Assembly (NCBI GenBank): GCA_039105265.1
Contig: JAPFFF010000004.1
Span: 868,001 to 932,000 of the forward strand
DNA from: Tritrichomonas musculus
Taxonomy: Eukaryota > Parabasalia > Tritrichomonadida > Tritrichomonadidae
Length of the DNA stretch: 64,000 nucleotides
Reading direction: 5' to 3'
In this document: piece after piece, positions 55,957-64,000 of the stretch
Numbering within the stretch: the first letter of the stretch is position 1
Layout of the letters: each line of letters opens with the position of its first letter
The notes under the pieces: generated by a model
What the model was told of the DNA's origin: nothing
The model's input: only the letters and a program-made list of their open reading frames with translations
Databases searched by the model: none
Translations under genes and position numbers: made by a program

Positions 55957-57927
55957 ATGAAAAAAATTTTAAAAATTGAACCGTCGTTTCATTTTATGAT
56001 TTTTCTTTTCATCGCACTTTCTCTCCAAAAAGTTGAACATTTGAATATAATTCCTTATCCGGTTGATTCTCAAATCTTGGAAGGTAAATGGGAACTTAAA
56101 TCTAATGATTCTATTTATTATGATTCTTCAATTAAAGGGTCTGAAGAAGTTGCAAATCTATGCGCTGAATTTCTCAGAAAAGTTACAGGATTTAAACTAC
56201 CATTGACAACTGATTCAATTTCGACAGGAATATCATTTGAATATTCATCTTCAGTAAAAGAAGAAGAAGGATATGACATAACCTCAGTGCAAAATGGAAA
56301 ATTCATTATTTCTGGAAGTACGCGTAAAGGTCTTTTTAATGGGTATCAAACTTTATTACAACTTTTACCTATTGATGTTTTTTCTGATTCAAAGGTTGAG
56401 ACACTTTTTGTTACACCCATTGTTAAAATCCATGATTATCCAAGATTTGAATGGCGTGGTTTCATGGCAGATGTATCTAGGCATTTTCTTACAATTGAAG
56501 CACTCAAATCGTTGATAGATGGAATGGCAATAAATAAAATGAATGTACTTCACATTCATTTAGCTGATGATCAAGGTTGGCGTATTGAAATCAAAAAGTA
56601 TCCAAAACTTATTGAGGTTGGATCTGTTCGTAAATCATCTCCAGTCATGTGGCACAGAGATCAACAAGATGGCAAGCAATACGGTCCATTTTATTATACA
56701 CAAGACGAATTACGTGACTTAATTAAATATGCAGAATTACGAAACATCGTCATCGTTCCAGAAATAGAAATGCCCGGACATTCACTTGCAGCTCTTGCAT
56801 CTTATCCAGAGTACAGTTGCACTGGTGGACCTTTCGAACCATGGTGCCAATGGGGCGTATCAGGAGACGTATTCTGTGCTGGAAAAGATGAAAGCTTCAA
56901 ATTCTTACAAAATATTCTCGAAGAAGTGTTTGATCTTTTCAGCAATACTGTTTATATTCATGTCGGAGGTGATGAATGTCCTAAACAGCGCTGGCAAAAA
57001 TGCGAAAAATGCCAAAAAAGAATCAAAGATGAACAACTTAAAGACGAAAATGAACTTGAGAGTTGGTTCATTGAACAGATGTCGAAATGGGTTCAATCAA
57101 AAGGAAGACAACTTATTGGATGGGATGAAATTATGGAAGGAGGTATTCCAGAAGGCGCAATTGTCATGAGCTGGCGATCAACATCTGCAGGACAGGAAGC
57201 TGCTCGCCAAAATCATAAAGTTATTATGGCTGATTGGGGTTATCTTTATCTTCCAAGATACCAATTCCCATCCCCACTTGATCCATATGAATATAATAAC
57301 AATTTAGTTACTATACGCACAGTGTATAGCTATGATCCAAGAAACGGACTAGATGAAGATTCACAAAAGAATGTCATTGGTGTCCAAACTAGCCTTTGGT
57401 CAGAATATGTTTGGGGCATGGATGATCTTCACTGGAAAACCTTCCCTCGCTCTTGCGCTCTTGCTGAAATTGCATGGACACCACTTGAAAACAAAGATTG
57501 GACTCGATTCGTTAAGATTGTGACAGAATCTCAATTGCCACGCCTTAAACAGATGGGATTAAATGTTGCACCTCTTGCAATGCATTCAGATGCTCAATGG
57601 CTCAAAAATGAAATTCCTGAAAAATGGGTTTCTGTCCAATGGCCAGTAACCGATTCTATTGATAGGACTGGACGATATGAAATTATTTTCGTTAAGAATG
57701 GTGGAGAAAGCTCTCTCAAAATCAGAAATGTGAAATTATTATTTGATTTAGTTGAAGTTGGAAAAGACGAACACGAAGGTCTTGCAGCTGATGTTCCTAA
57801 AGATGTTGTTTACTCTATCAATCAACAAACCAAGCCTACTTCTGGAGTGAAGATATTTATTACTGCTGAAGTAATGAGTGTTGATGGAACTGATTCTCAC
57901 GGACATGTTTATCTTTATCATGTCTGA
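55957..57927 (+). CDS. Secreted beta-N-acetylhexosaminidase (GH20)
   Basis: A 656-residue protein. Residues of about 1-32 are a signal peptide (FHFMIFLFIALSLQKVEH). A GH20b-like N-domain (about 33-145) is followed by the GH20 barrel from PRFEWRGFMADVSRHFLTIE through MNVLHIHLADDQGWRIEIK and EIEMPGHSLAAL. The catalytic pair is HVGGDECP with D339-E340, followed by IGWDEIMEGG, VMSWRS, ADWGYLYLPRYQ and SLWSEYVW. Asp339 orients the substrate acetamido group and Glu340 is the acid. The C-terminal 80 residues (WVSVQWPVTDSIDRTGRYEI) look like a beta-sandwich extension. The enzyme removes terminal GlcNAc/GalNAc from glycans, probably in lysosomes or outside the cell, which suits a mucosal feeder. Confidence 0.97.
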   Translation: MKKILKIEPSFHFMIFLFIALSLQKVEHLNIIPYPVDSQILEGKWELKSNDSIYYDSSIKGSEEVANLCAEFLRKVTGFKLPLTTDSISTGISFEYSSSVKEEEGYDITSVQNGKFIISGSTRKGLFNGYQTLLQLLPIDVFSDSKVETLFVTPIVKIHDYPRFEWRGFMADVSRHFLTIEALKSLIDGMAINKMNVLHIHLADDQGWRIEIKKYPKLIEVGSVRKSSPVMWHRDQQDGKQYGPFYYTQDELRDLIKYAELRNIVIVPEIEMPGHSLAALASYPEYSCTGGPFEPWCQWGVSGDVFCAGKDESFKFLQNILEEVFDLFSNTVYIHVGGDECPKQRWQKCEKCQKRIKDEQLKDENELESWFIEQMSKWVQSKGRQLIGWDEIMEGGIPEGAIVMSWRSTSAGQEAARQNHKVIMADWGYLYLPRYQFPSPLDPYEYNNNLVTIRTVYSYDPRNGLDEDSQKNVIGVQTSLWSEYVWGMDDLHWKTFPRSCALAEIAWTPLENKDWTRFVKIVTESQLPRLKQMGLNVAPLAMHSDAQWLKNEIPEKWVSVQWPVTDSIDRTGRYEIIFVKNGGESSLKIRNVKLLFDLVEVGKDEHEGLAADVPKDVVYSINQQTKPTSGVKIFITAEVMSVDGTDSHGHVYLYHV

Positions 57928-58975
57928 GAAGGCTATATAATATTTATTGGAAGTAAATAAGTCATTTTGTTACAATACTTGATTAATATTTTTTTTTTTT
58001 TTTTTTGATTTGATAAAAATACATAAAATCAAAAGTGGATTAGTGCAACAAAAAGATTCTTTCACCAATTTTGGAACGCTTGCTATGCTTTCAATTATTT
58101 TACCAATCGCGTGTGCCTATTTTTGAAGTCATCCTATAATAATATATTATATAAGATTATCAATGTTGAATCAAAAAAAAATGATTTACTGTTTCCTTAT
58201 CGACCCAATGTTCAATTCAATTTTACAATGTATGCTAATTTGAATAGTAGGGCATTAGGTGTATACTTCATCGTGATGATAAAGAATATATCATATCTAA
58301 CAGACACGTTGTTTATGATTTTAAGCACAAAATAACACATATTATAAATCAAATTAAACAAAACTAACTGCAGAACATCCATTTTTAATTTTTTCAAAAA
58401 GTGATGTCCAGATTTTATGTTTAACTCCCGTGCTCTTGTTGTTGATGGAAGCCTCATATACGATCTAATAAATCAGCCAAACATGGTAAAAAAAATATAT
58501 TAAAACACAACTTACATTTGAGAATGAAAGCATAACATCTGAATTTCTCTCAAGTTTTGAAACAAATATCTAATTAACCCACGTGTGGTGAAACTTAAGC
58601 TTTCTCAGAAATGGCCATATACTTTAGCGTGATATTAAAAAAATTATTAAAGCATATTTACTAAATATAGTCTAAAATTTGTTTTTTAATTTTCGCGTGT
58701 AAACTTACGGTTTCTAAGAATTTATTTCAAATATTGACTGGTTTATTTTTTACACGAAAATTAAAAAACAAAGTTTAAAGAAAAACCTACCATTTTGTTA
58801 TAGAAAGGGATATACTTTATAATATTTTAATTATAATTATAATAAAATCTAATTAAGTAATATACATTATAATATAAAAAAAGTATTTCTTCTTTTTAAA
58901 GATAATTATATTTTATTCAATTTTTGTTGAATTTTTTTACTATAAAAAAGTTTAAAAAAAGGGTGTAATTTTTTA
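57928..58975. other. Gene-poor AT-rich region with short coding-like scraps
   Basis: Contains a T run near 57991-58006. Weakly protein-like plus-strand stretches lie at 58120-58335 (NLLFPYRP-like, then YANLNSRALGVYFIV) and 58405-58500 (FMFNSRALVVDGSLIYDLIN). The two share an NSRAL motif, so they may be relics of one duplicated sequence. An inverted repeat lies at 58678-58772. Nothing here can be called a gene. Confidence 0.4.
58678..58772. repeat. Inverted repeat with about 24-base arms
   Basis: The left arm 58678-58703 (TTTGTTTTTTAATTTTCGCG, then TGTAAA) and the right arm 58749-58772 are reverse complements except for one extra CG in the left arm. The spacer is 45 bases. The arms may mark a fold-back or miniature element; no clear target duplication was found. 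Confidence 0.5.
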
Positions 58976-59407
58976 GCACAGTGCTGAAGCACAGAGAACT
59001 TTTTGTATGTATGATTGGTCTAAATAAACTTTTTGAGAAATTAAAATTAATAGTTTTTAAACAAAATAGCATGACCCCCTATTCATGCTTTTTTTATTCC
59101 TTAAAAATAATTTAAAAATATTTGTTTTCTTATTTAATACTGATTTTAACCATTAAATCCTAAATTATAACAATGTAGGAAGCCCATAAAGCCATTTGAT
59201 TATCTAAATCAACCATTTTTAAGAATAAATATTAATCAAATAATGATCTCTTTTTTGAAAATTTTCGATTATTTCGCGTTTAACATATTCTCTAAATGGA
59301 ATAAATTAAGAAATCAATAAAAAATACAAGGAACTTTTAATCTTTTCTAGGAAAAATAAATCTAGAAAAAATGGACGATTATTTTCTTCTGAAAAAGTTT
59401 AATGTGC
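58976..59407 (+). mobile_element. Dispersed repeat copy 2, TA-flanked, possibly Tc1/mariner-derived
   Basis: The longer relative of 25681-25954. It starts TA-GCACAG (58974) and ends TGTGC-TA (59409), so both ends are short inverted sequences next to TA. Between about 59020 and 59165 it has about 140 bases absent from copy 1. From 59170 to 59400 the two copies run in parallel. There is no coding capacity. Confidence 0.55.
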
Positions 59408-59425
59408 TATAAAGAATTCCTCTTA

Positions 59426-59773
59426 AGGTTCTCCTTCCCAAAAAAAATGTAAATCATTCAATATTGAATTAACTCATAGAATAAATAATTCAATAGAGTA
59501 TTTTTCAGAAAAAGTTTTGGTGAAAAATAAAAAATATGGCCTCAACGATTAAATCTTATTTCATTCAAAATTTTACTGATTTTTTAATTCTATGATTTCT
59601 ATCTGTAAAAAAACAAAATCGATAAGATTCCATATAAATATTTTTATTCTATCATTTGAAATATATATCTATATAAATTTTATATTTTAATTCATTTTTA
59701 AAAACGATATTTATGTATATTTTATTTGTGAAATCTCATTGAATTTAATCTTTTGAATTTGAAAGGAGAACCT
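59426..59773. mobile_element. Possible TA-flanked miniature inverted-repeat element, 348 bp
   Basis: TTAAGGTTCTCCTT at 59423-59436 is the exact reverse complement of 59763-59776. Read as TA followed by AGGTTCTCCTT on both sides, it matches the layout of a Tc1/mariner-type miniature element with TA target duplication (59424-59425 and 59774-59775). The interior is AT-rich with no open frame. The 11-base ends are short, so chance is not excluded. Confidence 0.45.
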
Positions 59774-61463
59774 TAAAAAAACCAAAAAATAAAATTTAAA
59801 AAATTCTTTTTGAACAGCCTTATAGGTCAAAGTTAGGTGAAAAAATGGTAGGGGGGTTTTCCTTTTGGTAGGGGGTTTTCCCTTATACTATATGAATATT
59901 TTTTAAGTATTTCAGAAATAATTAATTAGTTCAATAATGTTTCCAATCGATAAACCAGTTGATGCAGCTGTTAATAGCATTTTTTTACCTCTCTTTCAAT
60001 TTTTTTGAGAGAATTTTTTTGAAAAAATTCTATTATTTTTCTCAAAACAGGACGATAAAGAGGTAAACTTAAAATCAAAAGGCAGACCGCCATTTTTCTT
60101 TTCAAATTTCTCTGACATATTTTTTTCCTTTCATTTTTTAAAATTTTGAAATTTTTATCTCAAATTTATTTTTTCTGTTTTATTTTGGCTGTATTCAGAG
60201 TTGTAATATGATTTGAGAATATCTCTCAAAATTCAATGAAAATTGAGATATAGGTCCCAAATTTTTTGAATTAATTGAAATTATTAAATTAATTTTTTAA
60301 GAAAAAAAACGATTAATTTTTTTTATCTATTCCAATATTCAATAAAAATATTAATATTTTGAATATAAATGCAGATTCATATAATTATATATATATTATT
60401 AAAATTATATTTTTATTTTAATAAGATATTTATTCAAATTTTATCAAAATAAAAATAGATTAATATAAAAAGAGAGATATGGTTATAAATTGACCTTATA
60501 ATGTTATTTTTATATAATAATAAAGGATTACATTAGATTTATTTATTAATATATTATTTATTTTTATATATATAATGTATTTTAATATTTATATTAAATG
60601 TATATATATAATTGATCAAGAAATATATATAATAAATAATACATACTTTCAATGATATTCAATTTTTAATAATTAGTATGAAAATAATTTATTGAAATTC
60701 TAATAGTCTAACGAGTAAATTGAGAGTTTTCACTCAAATAATTTTGAAAGAATTGAATCTATCGTTCGAATTTTTTTGTCGAGGTTCGTTTTCTCGCCAA
60801 ATACCTGATAAATAATATTTTTGATAAATGATTGTTAATATATAATACTATTTTTTTTCCAATCTAAAATTTTGGAGTTGAAATTGAGTTCTATTTACGA
60901 ATATTTCATTTTGAAAAAATACATTATTTTTTACTGAACAAATAACTGATTTGCTATTAATAAACATCAAATGATTTATCTATTTAATTTATTTAATTAT
61001 CATTAATTTTTTCAGAATGATTTAAATTTGATTTTTCATATACTGCTTTAATAGTACTTTTTATTATTATTATATATTATAAAATAATGTTATTATTTAT
61101 ATTCAAATGTTTAATTGTTTATATATTGTTTTTTTTATGAGTTATATATAAATTATTGACTTCAAAAAAATTTCACAATTAATTTGAATAATCTCATAGA
61201 ATCGGTCAGACTGATTTTCATAGCGAAAAAAAAATTGTGAAAATTTATTCAAAAAAATTGATACGATTTTTTCAATTTTCTTTTTTTTTTTTTATTTTAT
61301 TTTGATAAAAACCTCTCATAAACCTCTCAATATTGAATAGTGGTAAACATTAAAAAAAATTTGAATAAGTTTATATCAAACTCAGAAAATTTAATAATCT
61401 CTTGAAAAAGTTTCACAACCATTTTAGAAATCAAAATTTAATTGATTTCAAACTTAACTTTAA
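59774..61463. other. AT-rich, gene-free region
   Basis: Long A/T tracts. Notable bits are a G-rich doublet at 59847-59884 (GGTAGGGGGGTTTTCC, then GGTAGGGGGTTTTCCC) and a loose hairpin near 59985-60068 (TTTACCTCT against AGAGGTAAA). No coding or RNA gene was recognised up to the membrane-protein ATG at 61464. Confidence 0.6.
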
Positions 61464-62366
61464 ATGATTACCTTTTTCTTACTTTCATTTGTTTCACCTT
61501 CTACTCTCACACCAAAAGATATTTTCTGTGGCGAATGGGATGTTTTTGTTGGCACTTCTTCTGATCATGAAGTTGCAATCAAGTATTCTTTTGAGTTTCA
61601 TGCTAATAAGACAAACGGTAGAACAATTTCAACAATTTGGCGCAGCGATGTCGTTTCTTATAACTCACCTGAATCAAAATTAGAACCTATGGTTGCTCAA
61701 TACGAAATTGAATTCCCAAAAAATAATCAAGATTCCGATGATTTCGAAGGTATTATTTTTTATAAAGGACATTCAATCAATATTTTAATAAAAACTATTG
61801 AAAATGACCAATTGACAACAAAAATTGATCTTGAATTCCTAAAGATTTATGTATCTTTAGAAATTATTAACAACAGAACAATAGAAATTTCGATAGGCTC
61901 TTTGAATAATGCTGAAAATGAAGCCAACTTTGTTGCATTTCGAGCTCAACCAGTCAAACTTGCTCAAATTCTACCAATGTTTAAAGATCATAAGAGGAGC
62001 GAAAAGAGTGCAGAGAGTGTTATTAAAAAATATGCCGAATATGAATTGCCAGAAAATGGATCAACGTTTTCAGATTACGCCAGATATTATTTAGCTAAAG
62101 GAATCCAACTATTTTATCGCTACAAGATTCAAATTTATACAGTTATATTTGTTATTGTAGTTCAGATAATCTTATTCATGGTAATCGGATGCATTCAATC
62201 ATTATGTTCTAAAGGAAAGAATCAACAAAAAATTGATACAAAAACTGAACAAAGCAAGCGAAAGAAGGATGATGATTTTCATTCAACATCTGAGAAAAAT
62301 GGTAAAGATGATGAAGCAGGTGAAGAAGAAGAAGAAAATAAAGAACAAAAAGAAGAAACAAAATAA
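61464..62366 (+). CDS. Type I membrane protein with acidic cytosolic tail, unknown
   Basis: A 300-residue protein. Residues of about 1-17 are a short signal peptide (MITFFLLSFVSPSTLTP). Residues 18-205 are a luminal or outer beta-rich domain (IFCGEWDVFVG, YSFEFHANKTN with a glycosylation site, YEIEFPKNN, ISIGSLNNA). Residues of about 221-243 are a membrane span (YTVIFVIVVQIILFMVIGCI). The rest is a charged tail (KSKGK-like, then EAGEEEEENKEQKEETK). The domain starts with a GEWDVFV motif and resembles no family I can name; an ER or secretory-pathway role is possible. The start at 61464 lies after TTTCAAACTTAAC. Confidence 0.8.
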   Translation: MITFFLLSFVSPSTLTPKDIFCGEWDVFVGTSSDHEVAIKYSFEFHANKTNGRTISTIWRSDVVSYNSPESKLEPMVAQYEIEFPKNNQDSDDFEGIIFYKGHSINILIKTIENDQLTTKIDLEFLKIYVSLEIINNRTIEISIGSLNNAENEANFVAFRAQPVKLAQILPMFKDHKRSEKSAESVIKKYAEYELPENGSTFSDYARYYLAKGIQLFYRYKIQIYTVIFVIVVQIILFMVIGCIQSLCSKGKNQQKIDTKTEQSKRKKDDDFHSTSEKNGKDDEAGEEEEENKEQKEETK

Positions 62367-63038
62367 CCTGACCAATAAAACATCATCTAGTTTTTAGTTT
62401 TTTATCTTACCTTATCTTATCTATATATATAAACATACTTTTTTTTCTGAATCAAATATTAATTTAAAAATCTTAATATTCAGAATGGAATAGGTAGCAA
62501 TATTTGTATATATTTGAAAAATATCAAAAAAAATTATTTAACATATCATCTTTCTAAAAAAAAGTAAAAATCCAACATTTAAGTAAATACAAATCAACAT
62601 TTCTACGCATTTTCAGAAAGATGATTATAAAAAAGTTCATTAAAAAAGAAAAAGTGGAAATTATTAATTATTAACAATATATTGAGATTGTGAAAGTTTC
62701 CAATAACGACCAAATTTTAAAATATAATTAAATATAAAAGAGTGTATATTATATTTACTATTTTATTCGGCTTAAATTGTTTACAAACCAATGTTTTTAT
62801 ATATAGATTTCTGTATTTTTAATCTAAACATAAGGTTAGGTGCTTTTGATTTTAAGGGTGAAGTCCATATCTGAATTTCCCTCAATTTTTACAACAAAAT
62901 TATCTTAATAAATAATTTTTATATTTTATATTTTTCAATACATATATATATATTTATATTATTATTATATATTACAGTATGACTTTATGGTAAACAGACC
63001 ACTCAATTAGGTTTTATCTTATGTAATTGACACATCAC
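62367..63038. other. AT-rich spacer
   Basis: Spacer between the membrane-protein stop and the hAT-like element. It is AT-rich with TATATA runs, and I see no gene or structured repeat. Confidence 0.6.
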
Positions 63039-63046
63039 ATGGTAAC

Positions 63047-63547
63047 CAGGGATGTGAAAAGGGCTGCCCGGGCAAGCTCGGGCAGAATGTCACTTTTTTG
63101 CCCGAGCAAAATTTACGGGCAGAAGATTTGCCCGAACTTTCTTTTTTTTTTAAGTCACATTTCATTTGCCCGGGCAGAAAAGTGACATTCCCCGTCTTTG
63201 CTCTTAGAAAATATAAGAATATTAAACTATTATTATTAAAATAAATTATTATAAATGCTTAAAAATTAAAAAAAATATGAATATTAAAAATTTAAATGAA
63301 AATGTAATTTTTAATAAAATATCAATCAAAAAAACAATAGTATTATCTTATTTTCAAATAACATTTCATTGTCACTTTTAATCTCGGGCAATTTCCCGAG
63401 CAAAATTCACGGGCAAAGACGGGCAATGTCACTTTTTTTAAGAACGGCAAGACGGGCACGGGCAAGTACGGGCAAACACGGGCACGGGCACAGCCCGTGG
63501 CCCGTCATTTTTACGGGCAATTTGCCCGTGCCCGTCCATCATCCCTG
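63047..63547. mobile_element. Non-autonomous hAT-like element, 501 bp
   Basis: The left end is CAGGGATG (63047) and the right end CATCCCTG (63540-63547), perfect 8-base inverted ends. They are flanked by the exact 8-bp direct repeat ATGGTAAC (63039-63046 and 63548-63555). An 8-bp target duplication and CAGGGATG ends are hallmarks of the hAT superfamily (maize Ac starts the same way). Both subterminal zones are packed with CGGGCA/TGCCCG units and TGTCACTTTT repeats, as hAT transposases need. The centre (63195-63355) is AT-rich. There is no transposase frame, so it would rely on another copy. Sharp ends and an intact duplication suggest a fairly recent insertion. Confidence 0.85.
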
Positions 63548-63812
63548 ATGGTAACTATATGAATTATGGTAACTATTTTTATTCATACATTTTTTTTCAT
63601 ATTTAAATATAATATTTTAATAATGTATATAATTATATATATATGATTAAAAGTCATATAATATCCATTCATTTTCAAGATATTCAACATATTTATAATT
63701 GAATACTTTACAAAAAAAAAAAAAAAAGAATACTAATAAAAATTACAATAAAATGTTAATTTTTTAGAATATATATTTATATAAAAATAATAATAATGTT
63801 TATTTTAAAATT

Positions 63813-64000
63813 TCAATTGTTTATTAAATGTTCATTTAATTCTTCTTCTTCTTGTTCAATCATTTCTTCCTCTTCTTCTTGTTCAATCATTTCTTCTTCT
63901 TGTTCAATTATTTCTTCCTCTTCATCATTATCATTAATTAATTTATTAATTAATTCAATATCATTTTTTAAGTTTGAATCATCATATTCTTCATAAAATT
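63813..64000 (-). CDS. 3' end of a Glu-rich protein (partial)
   Basis: The frame is open from the right edge to a TGA at 63813; 62 codons are visible and the 5' end lies outside the window. The sequence reads FYEEYDDSNLKNDIELINKL, then an acidic tract with three MIEQEEE-type repeats and ELNEHLINN at the end. The composition suggests a disordered acidic C-terminus. The plus-strand reading of the same bases is a Ser-rich frame and is the shadow. Nothing more can be said about function. Confidence 0.6.
   Translation of the reverse strand, partial: FYEEYDDSNLKNDIELINKLINDNDEEEEIIEQEEEMIEQEEEEEMIEQEEEELNEHLINN

Noticed and set aside
60765-60800. TTCGAA-containing segment considered as a second tRNA
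   Set aside because: No acceptor or anticodon stem can be formed around it.
63796-63996. Ser-rich plus-strand frame at the right edge
   Set aside because: The complementary strand is an open Glu-rich frame that continues past the edge. Glu codon repeats read as Ser/Cys on the other strand.

Overview
This is an AT-rich, gene-dense nuclear window from a protist, most likely a parabasalid close to Tritrichomonas or Trichomonas. Four things point there: nearly intronless genes; one intron with the trichomonad signals (GTATGT at the 5' end, a fused CTAAC...CAG at the 3' end); a BspA-like leucine-rich-repeat gene; and TCA-type initiator motifs about 10 bases before several ATGs. TGA, TAA and TAG all act as stops. 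Genes lie on both strands with short AT-rich spacers and no sign of operons. The genus is inferred, because no rRNA gene is present.

Layout. 1-8.4 kb: a left-truncated gene with two degenerate exonuclease-like domains, tRNA-Leu(UAG), a leucine-rich-repeat (LRR) protein and a 1671-residue coiled-coil protein. 8.4-17.8 kb: a 3146-residue TRRAP/Tra1-like pseudokinase. 18-25.6 kb, all minus strand: a His-rich unknown protein, a second LRR/coil protein, an FCP1/SCP-type phosphatase, VPS16 and an LSm7-like protein. 26.6-33.7 kb: a coiled-coil protein, an odd fusion of an inactive-looking E2 fold with FG-like repeats and ankyrin repeats, and a tubby-like protein. 33.7-36.4 kb: gene-poor, with decayed coding scraps and a small palindromic element. 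36.4-55.1 kb: a PP2A-group phosphatase, a triple UBR-box protein, a BspA-like LRR protein, a large coiled-coil protein, a phosphatidylinositol transfer protein, seryl-tRNA synthetase, a spliced DHYC acyltransferase, a 94-residue unknown, an importin-beta-like karyopherin, an armadillo-like protein and BUD31. 56-57.9 kb: a secreted beta-hexosaminidase. 58-61.4 kb: gene-poor, with several repeats. 61.5-64 kb: a type I membrane protein, a hAT-like miniature element and the 3' end of a Glu-rich gene that runs off the right edge.

The recognised genes are mostly housekeeping: transcription (Tra1, SCP-type phosphatase), RNA processing (LSm7, BUD31), translation (SerRS, tRNA), trafficking (VPS16, PITP, palmitoyltransferase, karyopherin) and secretion (hexosaminidase). 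Two neighbouring proteins use ubiquitin-pathway folds in unusual ways: a Cys-to-Ser E2 fused to FG-like and ankyrin repeats, and a stand-alone protein of three UBR boxes with a His/Cys tail. At least three non-autonomous DNA transposons can be placed from end repeats and target duplications: a Mutator-like element at 32.0 kb (9-bp duplication), a hAT-like element at 63.0 kb (8-bp duplication) and a short palindromic element at 35.8 kb (8-bp duplication). Two less certain TA-flanked families sit in the spacers. I saw no intact virus-like element.
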